A stretch of 64,000 nucleotides of DNA. It comes from Lepidodermella squamata. Its lineage: Eukaryota > Gastrotricha. The stretch is from assembly GCA_047495785.1 (NCBI GenBank), contig JBLDXI010000019.1:3224001-3288000 (forward strand), in the 5' to 3' direction. The position numbers were made by a program, and so were the translations under genes. The number at the start of each line of letters is the position of its first letter. The first letter of the stretch is position 1. This document shows, one piece after another, positions 25,901 to 36,319 of this stretch. The notes under the pieces are model-generated. The model worked only from the letters and a program-made list of their open reading frames with translations, did no database searches and was not told the origin of the DNA.

Positions 25901-28405
25901 AAAGCGCTGATGTATTTTTCCCATTGCTAAATCTACTGAGAACAGTCCTAGGATATAGCCTGAACTCAGTCTTATAGAGAATGTTAAGCTGAATCTAATG
26001 ATGATTTCTTTTCTAATTGTTGTGGTCTTGATACCCAAGAAATATCCAAAAAGCGATTTCAGGCCACTAGAAAATTCCAAAATTTGGTTCCGCTAACCGA
26101 CTTTTAAAAGAACTTGATTTTTGGCAGAATTGGGTTGGTAAATTCAAGACTAAACTAAACCAGATCTTATTGTGTTGGACGAAATTTTATTTAGAGTTTC
26201 TCGGGATTTCGTGAAAGCAGCTGGATCTAGGAAAAAATTACCTTACCTGTCCTAAATATATTTATAAAAAACCGTTGTTCGTTACAAGAAATTTTCATAT
26301 ATTTTGGAATTCTGAATGTTAATGTTATTTATTTGAATTTTTATTTCATTTTAGCGCCTTTGACTGACTGCGGTCCTGTGCCCGAAATCGACTGGGCGCG
26401 AACCCGGCGAACGGACACCAGTTTGACGGTGCGCGTCAGCTACGAGTGCGAGTCCGGGTTCACGCTCGAAGGCTCGTCGACGATCATCTGCCAGGACGGC
26501 AAGTGGACGCAGCCGCCCAAGTGCAAGGCGAGCAACGACTGCGTGTGGGGCCGCGTCGTGCCCGACAAGCCGCTGCTGGAGCCGCGCGACAACGAGCTCA
26601 ACTTGTACCCGAACAACCCGATCATGTGCCAGGGCCTCGTCAAGGAGTGGACCATCTACTCGCGCCACTCGAGCGAGAAGGTCGTCTACATGGACGTTTG
26701 GCGCCGCGAGCGCCAGACCGTCTACAAGCTTGTCGGCACCAACGTGCTGACGGTCAACAAGGTCGGCCTCAAAACCTTCAGTGTGCCCGACAAGGACCAG
26801 ATTTTTGTTCAGGTGAGTAATTTTTCTTAGATTTTAATTTTCCCTAATTTTGGTATTTTTTTAAATTATGGAATTTCACTGAAAAATTAAAGAAAATTTT
26901 AAAACCGAAATCATGTGATATTTTGTCGAGACGATGACATTTTTCAATCATGTTTAATATCTTAATTTTCAATTTTGCTAGGTCGGAGATATTGTGGGCT
27001 TCCACTACGACCGCGTCACGCCTCTTGTTATTCCATTCGCCGAGGAGAAGGACGGCTTGTACGACAAGAACGACCTGTACGATACCATTGTGGCGACCAT
27101 GTACCACACGGATCTCATCTCGGGCAATTCGTACACGTTCGACCGATCGAATTTCTTGCCCAAGAACCGCATTCCTTCAGTTCGAGTGCACGTCCAAAAC
27201 AGTAAGTTTTCATTATTATACACATTCGATAGATAATACAAATCAAAAGTTGAAATTTATCGATTATCGATTTTGCAGATTAGAGAAAAAATTGATTATC
27301 GATTATCGATTTACAAAAAACCGATAGTTGTCGGAAACGATTGGTTTTCGATCGATTATTGTTATCGATTTTCTGGAAAATCGAGATAATCTCTGAACTC
27401 TAGAAAAGGGAAAATTCGATATTGATTGATTTTTGATTATCGATTTTCGATAAATTCGATTTTTGTCAAGATGTATTGATTTTTGGTCGATAATCGACTC
27501 CTGAAAAACTGATTAGATTCCATAGCTTTGATTTTGGCTAATCTAATTTTTGTTTTCCAGGTCAAACGCAAGTTCTCGGAGCCTGCAATGTTGACACAAC
27601 GTGTCCCGAACACGCCATCTGCATGGAACGCGGCTGTGACGGCTTCGGTTGCGTGTGCGAAGAATCATTCTGGCCGAACGACGCCTCAACGCAGTGCCTG
27701 CGCGCTGCCGAGCTCGGCGAATACTGCGACTCGCTCATCGCGTGCCGCGGGCCGAACCTCGAGTGCCGCAACGGCCGGTGCTCCTGCATCACTTCGTGGA
27801 CACCGGCTCGCGACGGCCGCCGCTGCAAACCCATCTCGTTCACGCCAGACTCGGACTACGCCCTTCTTTCAGACTCGTGCAATGCCACAACACTGTGCTT
27901 CTACGCTAACAACGACCAGCAATGCCAGCTGGGCGCCTGCCACTGCAAGGCCGGATTCAGGCCAGCTACAGCCGTGGAAGAACGAGCCTTCCCTAGCATT
28001 CCATTCGAGTGTCGCCAGAACACCTTCAGCTTAGTTATTACGGACAGGGCGAGACAGTGCCCGCCGACAGAGGCGAAAAACCCGCAGGCATCGCCGTTGA
28101 TCACTTATTCCACCGACCCTGAATCGCGCCAGAGGTCGATTGACATACTTGTCCCACTTCTAGCCAGCATCGCCGTAGTCGCCGTAGTGTCGCTGGTCAT
28201 AATCCTGGTCGTCCTATTCGGCCGGCCGTCACGCTTGATGGATTTGTTCAAGCCAGACTTTGTAGGCCCGATTGACGAGCCGGTGCACGAGCCGGCGGCT
28301 AACCCGATCGATGTGTTGCCGAACGAGGGGCTGAACGAGTTTTTGAACCAGCTGCAGCAGGACCAGCCACGCCGTAAGCGACGGCCGCACGGTGTTTCTT
28401 GGTGA
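13928..28405 (+). CDS. large type I membrane protein: sushi domains alternating with an unrecognised repeated domain
   Basis: Eighteen exons: 13928-13997, 15034-15561, 15864-16008, 16250-16602, 16912-17292, 17358-17577, 18255-19236, 20441-21203, 21715-21812, 22144-22345, 22534-22926, 23153-23462, 23578-24048, 24245-24660, 25186-25692, 26355-26812, 26982-27201, 27561-28405. Phases agree at every junction and total 2453 aa. After a signal peptide come about ten copies (R) of a ~150-aa domain with signature W-x-FYS...V-F-D-VWR...Y-x-LVGSN...G-x-Q...GD-x-IG-x-HYE, and seven sushi/CCP domains (S; CG.P....) ordered R R S S R S R S R R S R R S R S R. Then follow a Cys-rich EGF-like stalk (27590-28010), one membrane span (LVPLLASIAVVAVVSLVIIL) and a ~60-aa cytoplasmic tail. 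It is probably a surface receptor or adhesion protein. The ligand is unknown. Confidence 0.8.
17664..17714. repeat. perfect 16-bp intronic hairpin
   Basis: gaattcgatctcttcg (17664-17679) is repeated inverted at 17699-17714 with a 19-bp loop, inside intron 6 of the sushi-domain gene. Confidence 0.7.
27235..27520. repeat. cluster of ATCGATT/TATCGAT motifs in intron 17
   Basis: The words tcgattatcgatt, tatcgattttc and gataatcga recur more than ten times on both strands within about 290 bp, unlike the other introns of this gene. It may be a simple-sequence expansion or a cluster of factor sites. Confidence 0.5.
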
Positions 28406-28936
28406 TTTTTCTATAGTGGCATAACTTTCAAAGCATGTGATGTACAGCTTTTTTGTTGTGTTTTATTGTTTCTCTCGCTCTAAACTGCTGTGTAAAATAA
28501 TGATTTCTTTTTGTTGTCGATATACTTTACATCCGTAATTCTTCTTTTAACATCTCTACTTCGCTTCCACTGCTCGACAATCCGCCGTCGTCGTTTTACG
28601 AGCGTTCTATCAATATTCAAGCACAATGCTCCATTTTTGTTGATGCGATCTGTGACGCCGAATCTCTGTGAAGAAATTAATGCTCATTGACAACTGCAAT
28701 AAAAAAGCCGATTTGGAAATGCGCGAAAAGAGACCCATTCAATCAATCAGAGTACATGAAGTACAAGGGATAGATAGGTGGCAGAGCGGGGAGCGGACAG
28801 GGAGGGGGTACCCCTCAGCTCGACAGGTCCAGGCAAGAGAACCCGAAGAAGCACTGCGAGAACCCTTTTGTCCTGAAAATACCCTCAAAGATCCCACTTT
28901 GTACACCGAATTAGGAACAGGAACATGGGAGAAGCC
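28406..28936. other. 3' regions of two convergent genes
   Basis: Lies between the stop of the sushi-domain gene and the stop of the 7TM receptor on the other strand. No ORF with support; the 114-aa ORF at 28668 overlaps the receptor 3' end and has no family features. Confidence 0.4.
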
Positions 28937-30174
28937 TCACTCAACAGAAGATATGCGGCCAGGTCGAAAATGGAATACCAACAAGAGTTTGTCGATTTTC
29001 GGCTTCATATAATTTGCGTAAAAACCCGGTTTGACTGTTCGAATCGCTGGGCCTATCGAGGCCTCGAACATGTATAGTAAGACCAAAGCTTGGTAAACAT
29101 CAGCTGTCAGCAATCTTGGTCCGAAATCCTCGAAGAATACTTGAAGAATGAAAGCTATTAGAACAGGAAATCGAGCTACGGTGTAAGCGAATAGGGATAG
29201 AAGCGACTGCTTTGCAAAGAATAACTCCCGAACTTGCCAATCTTGCATGATGTTGTTGACTCGGCCTGTTGAGTTGCTGCTCTCTGCAAGCTTGGAATTA
29301 TCAGCGAACCGGAGCTTGAAAGATCTGAACTTTTTGAATAAGATTACCCTGAAAAATTATGGTGTTCATGATCGCAAGATGTCCAATGGTTGATGCTTAC
29401 CAGTAATTAGTTCCGATTACTACGCCCGGTAAGCCAGTTGCCACCCCATAGAAGACCAGAATCAAAATAGCGGTGTCGTAGTCACCAATGCGGTAGCCGA
29501 ACCCTGCGCAAAGTGAGATCGCAGTTCCGTTGTTGATACCAGGTACGACAATCAATTGTGCACTAGGCGCATTGAAGGGATAGAAGAAAACTAGCGACCA
29601 CATGATGCTGACGAAGATCACCCCAACGATAGCCAGTAAAATCACCTTAGAAGTAGCGGCTAAAAAATCAATCATAACAAAATAAGAAAAGGTCTCTTAC
29701 TCGCTTGGAATTGGCTGTTGAATACGCATCTGCCATTAAGCACATTCTTCGCTCGTAACTGATGAGCATATACAACCAGGGTTGAACCGACCCATTTACG
29801 AACATAAAGTATTGAAGCAAAGTGCAGCTCAGTGAATCTGCAGCCCAAAAGCCGGTTCGAAGGCCGAGCGCCAGCAGTATAACATACAAAATCGCGACTA
29901 TGGCGTTAGTCACTAATTGTAGCGCGTTCAACACTAAGAAATCGTGGCGGACCGATCTTTTGTAATAAATGAGAATGTTCCAGAAACATGCCAAAGTTAC
30001 AAGGAGGGCTGACACGGCATAGATGATGAAAAGGGATAGTCGGGATTCGAGGGTTGTTTTGCCTAGATCGTGATACCAACCGATAAAGAAAGGCCGGAGG
30101 TATGGAAATCCGCGATCTGACAGATTCGCTAGAACCCAAGACTTTCCGATAGTATCGTAGGCTGAGTAATTCAT
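28937..30174 (-). CDS. 7TM receptor, intact member of the local family
   Basis: Exons 29701-30174, 29401-29645 and 28937-29348 give 376 aa; the intron phases (0, then 2) match those of the copy at 33781-34718. Seven hydrophobic segments are visible: for example LFIIYAVSALLVTLACFWN (TM1), the segment before ISYERRMCLM (TM3, with ERR in the place of the rhodopsin-type DRY), VILLAIVGVIFVSIMWSLVF (TM4) and SLFAYTVARFPVLIAFILQV (TM6). The cytoplasmic C-terminus is short and basic. Intron 1 uses a CTAAG acceptor. It is probably a class-A-like GPCR of a lineage-specific family, possibly chemosensory, and is the only clearly functional copy in the window. Confidence 0.75.
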
Positions 30175-31478
30175 GTTTAAAAAATTGATCCAAGGTCACA
30201 CTGACCAAGTTCTGTGGAGTTGCTAAACCCTTATCCCATTCGTGGACATTATCGATTCGGCAATGCTCCTTTTCACATGATTCTATTACTGAGATGCGAC
30301 GACGTTTTGCATTCGTAATAAGAAGAATGCACAAGAAACTCGAACCGGGCAGTTAATTTGCTGAGATGCGTAAATCCGAGTCCACACAAATTCTTCCTCG
30401 ATCTGATGGTACTTCATGAACGCAAAATACAAATGGCTTGCAAAGCTTTTGCTAGGTCGGAAAGACACTAGCGAAAAGGCACGAAACGATAGCTACTACT
30501 AGTAAACATTTGCGCGAAAAATTACCCATACAACATTGTAATTGAAAAAGTTGACAGCTATGGAGAAATTCAAGAAAGCATCATTTAAATCAGAATTTAG
30601 ATGCAATTTCTTGGCTGATTTAAGTGAGAGGATAGTTAGGATTTACAACTTAAATCGCAAGACATCTTATGAATAGCACAGGAGCACAGCTATCCTGTTG
30701 GTATTTCTATTCCAACTAAAATAAAACCTCTTAACCGATAACTTGACCAAAATACTCGTATATTTATTCAATTTACAAATTGGCAGATGTTTCTGTATAT
30801 GTAAATCGTAATCGTATCCAATCGTAATTTTTTTCGATATTTTTTCGAAAGGTTTAGCTACGAAATTTCAGAGAGTTCAGAGTCGAGACATGTTGGCGTC
30901 GGAACGTTGGACTCGGTCATAATCAACGAATCGGCGGCATAGTTTTTCTTCTTCCAGTTTCAGGTTTCAGCTCGCTGGTTCAGTGGTTGATGCCTTTCCT
31001 TGTTGGTCGTTTTGTCAAATGTTTACATGAGAATGGTCCCTTTATGGCCGCAACGTCGCAACTACGGTATAAAATCGACCCGAAATAGGGAGAAAAAACT
31101 ACCTGAACTACGTCGCAAATTTAATTATTAATTTGTGCGGAGCCGTATAAGAATAATTAGGTAAATTCTCGGGAGCCTAATGATAGCTATGCTCCTTTAA
31201 GATGAGCAGTTTTTTCGTTCATGCATATGCGTTATGAGAGCCATGAGCTGGTGCCAACAGAGCAAAACAGAAGCTGAACAAACTATTTCCAAATTTCGAA
31301 GCATTTTTCTATTATATTTTTTGTTATTCTAGGCGCCAAATTATACCACGCATGCACTGACGACAAAACTGCTCAACGAAAGGAGCATATCAGTCCCCGT
31401 CATTATTCCTATTTTCACTTTCGAGCATTTACTGTTATTACGTCTCTGCTATTACTCTTCTTATTACGTCCTCGCACA
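30175..31478. other. intergenic, no gene seen
   Basis: AT-rich. Some short minus-strand ORFs (30286-30468, out-of-frame shadows of the receptor up to 30334) are not supported. A tataaaatc near 31070 is a possible promoter element. Confidence 0.4.
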
Positions 31479-31749
31479 ATGCTGAAATTCTTCGCGATCT
31501 TCGCCCTTCTTGTAGGTTCTACACAGCACTGTTTTCGGGATTTTCGCTATGATATCGCTTTTGCAGGTTTCATCCGCCGTAATAGCTCAAGCTGAGTTCA
31601 GTGGCGATGGGCCCGTAGCGCAGCCGAGCAGCCGCAGTGCTGAAGAACCGCTGGAAGAGGCAGGAAGAGGCACATCGTGCTCCTCTGGTAAAGTTTACGT
31701 TTGTTTCAGCAGTGGTTGCGGCTGTATTTCTTCCTCTTCCGGGAAATGA
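31479..31749 (+). CDS. small secreted Cys-rich peptide
   Basis: Exon 1 (31479-31511) and exon 2 (31567-31749), joined in phase 0 across a 55-nt intron, give about 71 aa. The first exon encodes the hydrophobic start of a signal peptide (MLKFFAIFALL), completed by VSSAVIAQA from exon 2. The mature part is acidic and ends with four cysteines spaced C-x7-C-x4-C-x-C within a Ser/Gly-rich tail. The size suits a secreted defence or signalling peptide, but I do not recognise the family and infer no activity. Confidence 0.5.
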
Positions 31750-32113
31750 GTTAACAGCGACCAAATTTATGAAATGGCTGATGAGTAATCGGCGATTATT
31801 GGCAGCAATTTTTGATCCTTTATCATTGTAACAGATTATATTTGAAAATCATGAAAAGACACATTTAGTCTTTTAGCTTGAGTAGTGAAAACATTGATGC
31901 CACCTAGAAATTCTAAGATTGCCTTTGATTGATCAAATAGTACCCAGTAATAAAGTCATCGGTTAAATTTTGACTGGATTTGGTTTGGTTTTGTTTTATA
32001 AAAAACTCGGGCTGAAAAGCTTTCTCTGAGCTGTATCGCCCTTCTATTAAGTGGAGCTCAAATGAAAACAGTGTGAAATCAAAACATTTGTGAAAACCGC
32101 TGACAGCAAAGTG
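31750..32113. other. intergenic, nothing specific seen
   Basis: 3' region of the small Cys-rich peptide gene. No supported ORF. Confidence 0.4.
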
Positions 32114-32298
32114 ATATCGTTAGCGGCGCGCCAAAACAACCACTTAGATGATTCATTCGATCGTACTTGAAGTCGCCGAACGTAATGATAAAGTACGATA
32201 GGCCATTTGAGCACTGATTTTTTTCTACTCTCGATCGTACTATCCATATAAAATCTATAAATAGTAAAGTGGTTGTTTTGGCGCGCCGCTAACGATAT
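32114..32298. mobile_element. short foldback/MITE-like element
   Basis: A 31-bp perfect inverted repeat (left arm 32114-32144 beginning atatcgttagcggcgcgcc, right arm 32268-32298) bounds 185 bp with inner inverted words around cgatcgtac. No coding capacity. It lies directly before a decayed 7TM receptor copy. Confidence 0.6.
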
Positions 32299-32339
32299 AG
32301 TAAGTGAGTGTTACCTGAGCTCTCAGAGGAAGAATGTGG

Positions 32340-33268
32340 AATCTCGAATGCCGATGTTTATTCTGTTGGTCGTCACAACAATTCTAGCAACTGCCGCAAG
32401 CATGAGGAACTCGGTGGTTTATTACAAGTGAGGAGTTCGCCGGGACTTTATCGTGCTGATTTCGGCTTTAGAATTCGAATTCGCTGCTAGCCGTAGTCTA
32501 TCCGCTTTTGTTTGAACTCGACCTGAAGACCGGATTTTGGCACCAGGCGCTTGTTCTTTTCTTCAGTTTAGCGCACTAGTGTTCACTGATTCAATGACTG
32601 TATATGCTTAAAAGCTGCGAGAGAAGAATCTGTCTGGCATCTGACGGACAAGCTCGATCACTGAATTCGAAAAAAGTAAACTCCTTTCCTTTTAAAATAA
32701 GTGTTAAAATGTTTGATATACTGCAGATCATGACTGCAGATTGTGCTTGCTACCATTGCTGGTGTAGTCATAATATGTTCTTATTCGGTCAACGCTGTAC
32801 TTTTATCCATTCCAAGCGTATTCGCAGCTATACATTGTTGCGCCAGGGTTGAACAGCAGCTCAGCCAATGGCCTGTGTCGCGTGTTTGGAATTCTTCTGG
32901 GGGATTATGATACAACTCTTTTACTTGCTGAATACTAATCGGAGACTGTAGTCGTCGGAGTCCTTGGCTACCTCGTATTCTACAATCATTAGCAAAGGGA
33001 TTTTTCCTTATTTTTCAGTCTTAACACCCTATTGCAGGGTCATTTTCAGATCATTAAAGCGAAGAACGACTAGCTGGGGTAGGCTTGGCCCCAGAATCTC
33101 CGATGTCAGATCTTCGAGCTCATTGGGTGGTACCCTCAGTGCCATTCAAGAGAGAAGGAAGGTGCGCGAGCTGTTCTTTGTGAAGCGCAAACCTTTATCC
33201 CGCTGCCGCTATACTTCACAGCCCGTTTTCCTGTTATCGCCGTGCACCACTTTCCGAATATTTACATG
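32340..33268 (+). pseudogene. decayed 7TM receptor copy
   Basis: Pieces of the local receptor family occur in order but in shifting frames with stops: a TM1-like stretch ending RNSVVYYK then a stop (about 32400-32430), a segment like TGFW (about 32530), ERRICLASDGQ (about 32620), a TM4-like piece (about 32690-32850), GDYDTTLL (about 32910), and the third-exon start and RKVRELFFVKRKPLS (about 33040-33210). No continuous frame can encode the receptor. It is older than the other two damaged copies, judging by its divergence. Confidence 0.6.
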
Positions 33269-33780
33269 ACGTCCAATTTTGATTCTGTACGCAGTAAATC
33301 AGTACTTTGTTTCTTCGTTTTATCAGCCGCCTTCTTTTAACAGCTTTCAACTGAAAAACGACCAACTAACCTTTAGGGTGTCCCAATCTCTTAATTTCCA
33401 TGCTGTCATACCCATACAATTTGGCGAGTCGTAGGCCAGTCGCAGTTCGAAACTTCACGTTCCGCAAGCTCATTAGCTATATCAAATTTGGCGTTGCCGA
33501 ATATCGATTCCCAAAGGTATGGAATTGCATGGGAGAGGAGAATATGAGTCGTAGTGAGTAGTGATGATTACAAGCTCACTACGAAAGTTCTATGCTTCGA
33601 AAGTTCAATAAAGTTCAGTGAAGTTAGTTAGCTTGTTAGTAGCATTTCGAAACGTTGCATCGGTTGAAAACATCGCAGATTACATTATGAACTTGATATG
33701 TAAGCGCGATCTTGCAATTACGTACTTCATCATTCGAAGCGCAAATGCAATATTATAAAGAAAAAGTACAGCCATAAGAA
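33269..33780. other. intergenic, upstream of split 7TM gene
   Basis: No ORF. Contains short tandem agttcaataaagttcagtg-type words near 33600. Likely includes the receptor promoter, which I cannot delimit. Confidence 0.4.
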
Positions 33781-34718
33781 ATGAATATCTCTCTGAGTAC
33801 ATCGTGGATTATGGCAAACATTTCTAGCAATGGCGATGATAAGCCTAGGCCTTATTTCATCGGCTGGTATACCGATCTGGGACGCACCACGATCGAGTCC
33901 CGGCTGCCGTTTTTTCTAGCCTATACAGTAGCATCTTTACTTGCTATTGTCGCCAGCGTTTGGAACTCCGTTGTCTACTACAAAAGAAGAGTCCGTCGCG
34001 ATTTCTTGATCTTGATTTCTCTCCTCGGAGGCGCAAATTCAATTTTTGCAGTTATTTACACAATATTAATCGGACTTCACCTGAAGTCAGGTTCTTGGCA
34101 AGATGGAAGCGCTGAAACTTGCTTAGTTTTGCAATTTCTCATGTATCTCATCGGCTCCAATGCGCCCTGGCTGTTCATGCTAATCACCTATGAAAGGCGG
34201 CTGTGTCTCATGTCAGATGGACGCGCTTCTTCAGCAAATTCAAAACGCGTAAGAACCTCAACATTTTATATGATAAATTTCCTAATCATAATAACAAAGC
34301 AGGTAGCCCTTCTCGCCGTATGCGGACTCTTTTTAAGCAGCCTGCTTTGGTCAACAATATTTTTCTACCCGATGAAGGCATTCAGTTTGCAGCATATCAC
34401 AGTTCCCGGAATCAGCAATGGATCGAGCATAGCGCTGTGCTCTAGCTTCGGCTATAGACTGGGGAACTACGACACAACCGTGCTTAATCTCGTCTACTAC
34501 ACTATCACAATGGGTATTCCAGGGTTCCTTATCGCAAAAAATAACTGGTAAGCAAAAGGAATTCCCCATTGCAAAAAACGTTATAGCTCCTGCCAATTAA
34601 TTCACAGGATAATTTTCAAAAAGTTTCGATCCTTCAAACGGCGCTTCAATGATAGCCCAAATGCCGATGCAGCTGGCATCAAAACTACTGCGACAGCGAG
34701 CGCTGTTCGAAATATGTA
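33781..34718 (+). pseudogene. 7TM receptor split by the Maverick, 5' part
   Basis: Exon 1 (33781-34248), exon 2 (34303-34547) and the first 111 nt of exon 3 (34608-34718) encode TM1-TM5 and part of the third cytoplasmic loop. The ERR motif (TYERRLCLM) and the intron positions match the intact gene at 28937-30174. The frame is open up to the transposon at 34719, and the remaining 289 nt of exon 3 lie at 56661-56949. The two parts total 1113 nt, a multiple of three, so the only visible lesion is the insertion. As it stands the gene would give a receptor truncated before TM6. Confidence 0.8.
34713..34718. repeat. target site duplication TATGTA, left copy
   Basis: Identical to 56655-56660. Six bp is the typical Maverick/Polinton duplication length. 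Confidence 0.9.
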
Positions 34719-34794
34719 AGGAGGAAGTGTGAGGAGCTTAAAAAGAAACAACGTCAAAAGTTAATTTTAAATAATAAATTAGGACTCAAATTTT
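34719..34794 (+). repeat. Maverick left terminal inverted repeat
   Basis: Starts aggaggaagtgtgaggagc. Identical over 76 bp to the reverse complement of 56579-56654; one mismatch follows at 34795, then about 8 more matching bases. Confidence 0.9.
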
Positions 34795-35232
34795 GGGTAC
34801 TTTTCGAAGCTCAAATAACTAAAAATGACTAAAACAACGTCAAAAGTTAATTTTAAAATATAAAATCTGACTCGAAATTTTGGTACTTTTCGAAATCTGA
34901 AGCTCGAATAAAAAATGAGACTGGACTCAGGAATCGCGAACCGACCAAGCCAAGCAGTAAAAGGAAGATAGAATTTAGGTACTTTTAAATTCGAAATCAG
35001 CTAGGCTTATTATTATCTTAAAATTCATTGATTTCGCACCGAAAAAAGGCATTTTTTAATCAAATCTATCTTAAATTTAGAGAAGCTGGAGCAAGCTGGA
35101 GCCGATGTACCTGTACGCAAAAGAAAGGCCGAGAGACTCGAAAAAAAGCATGAAAAATCACCGTTTAATTTATTGGAGTAAATATTGAACCCGAACCTTT
35201 TTTAAAACATTGAATGAAATCGATTGATAAAA
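34795..35232. repeat. Maverick left subterminal region with a diverged direct copy of TIR sequence
   Basis: A direct, imperfect second copy of the inner TIR (aacaacgtcaaaagttaatt...) lies at about 34833-34898. No such second copy is obvious at the right end. The rest is non-coding and AT-rich. Confidence 0.6.
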
Positions 35233-35862
35233 TCAATACAATAAAATCGAATCATCGACGAAGGAATCTGACAGAAGCTTAAAATCAATGGGAATGTTAT
35301 TTGCAAGTGATTCTAACAAAGATGATTCATTTTGAGACGGCGAAACGGCGAAAGCTGCGTCTTCGCCAGCCCAGGCGAGGAAATATTCGAACGGTGGTGA
35401 GTCGATGTCGATTGCGCTTAAGGTCGGCGTTGAAGATTGCAAAGGATTGGGCGAACAATCCGCGAGCGAGAATTCGGTGATTGAATCCTCGACGGAATCC
35501 TCGGGGTGAAACGTTGGGTATGGCGTTGGCTTGCGATTGGCGACGCAGCGGGTCGAGGTAGGCGAATTTGGAGGCGGTGAGGTAACACAAGGCGTTGAAG
35601 GTGAGTCGCAAACCTCAGACGGCCATGGAGACAACGTCATTGAAGAGCACGCCGAGATCGATCGGTCAGAAAGCGACGGTGATGGCGACGATTGAGACTC
35701 GCTTGACTCGGGAATGGACTCAACTGTTGGGTCGCCGAATGTTGTCAGAATTCGCGAGCGAAAGACGGGAGCCGACATGCTACCGCATCGAGGTTTAGTC
35801 GACTGCAGACGCCGAAGTGAGCAAGGTTGTTCAAAGCGACGGAGATTGTTGTTAGATGTCAT
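35233..35862 (-). CDS. Maverick left-edge protein, Ser/Pro-rich and acidic, unknown
   Basis: ORF open to 35964, but a TATA-like CTATATAC at about 35968-35975 would place transcription start downstream of the first ATG, so the ATG at 35862 (MTSNNNLRRF) is preferred; this gives about 209 aa. The middle is Ser/Pro-rich (SSPSPSLSDRS, TSPPPNSPTS). The C-terminal third is acidic with hydrophobic residues (SIDI/DSFVDDSILLY-like), reminiscent of transcription activation domains. No catalytic motif. It reads outward to the left TIR. I do not recognise it; a regulatory role is an inference from composition. Confidence 0.5.
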   Translation of the reverse strand: MTSNNNLRRFEQPCSLRRLQSTKPRCGSMSAPVFRSRILTTFGDPTVESIPESSESQSSPSPSLSDRSISACSSMTLSPWPSEVCDSPSTPCVTSPPPNSPTSTRCVANRKPTPYPTFHPEDSVEDSITEFSLADCSPNPLQSSTPTLSAIDIDSPPFEYFLAWAGEDAAFAVSPSQNESSLLESLANNIPIDFKLLSDSFVDDSILLY

Positions 35863-36319
35863 TATTGCGCGTGAAAATGTGTATATATCAATTTCTAATG
35901 AGGTAAGGAATAGTGGCTCAACCGGTGTTAAATATGCGGGAGACGAATAAAAGTGTGAGCTCATCGGTGTATATAGCGCGCGCTTACTTCATCACACGAT
36001 CTTTAAACACCTTGCGCAATTTGCGACTTGCGCGAGATGAGCTGACTATCTGAGTCGGAGGAAAAATACGGTTGAGAATAGAGATGCGACGAAACGCCGG
36101 CGCTTCTCGGCTGGTACTGGGTAAAAATGTCAATTTTCGAGCTATGTTTATTAAAACTATCACTTTAAAGTGTGAGGCACGGGAGTTCAACCGGGCGATA
36201 GCATCTCTGAAAAAGGAAGTGTGAGTAAAAACTTCGGTGTTTTTCATCTTTTCCAAATAAATACCCTCATATTCGTCTCATTTCAATCCATTACTCATAT
36301 TTACGCGGTTTAAAGTTAT
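35863..36319. promoter_or_regulatory. divergent intergenic region with TATA-like sites
   Basis: Separates the left-edge minus-strand gene from the first plus-strand gene. Minus-strand TATA-like words lie at about 35882-35888 and 35968-35975. The 90-aa ORF at 35984-36256 minus has no recognisable features. Confidence 0.4.

Noticed and set aside
28668-29012. 114-aa plus-strand ORF
   Set aside because: Overlaps the 3' end of the 7TM receptor on the other strand and lacks recognisable features.
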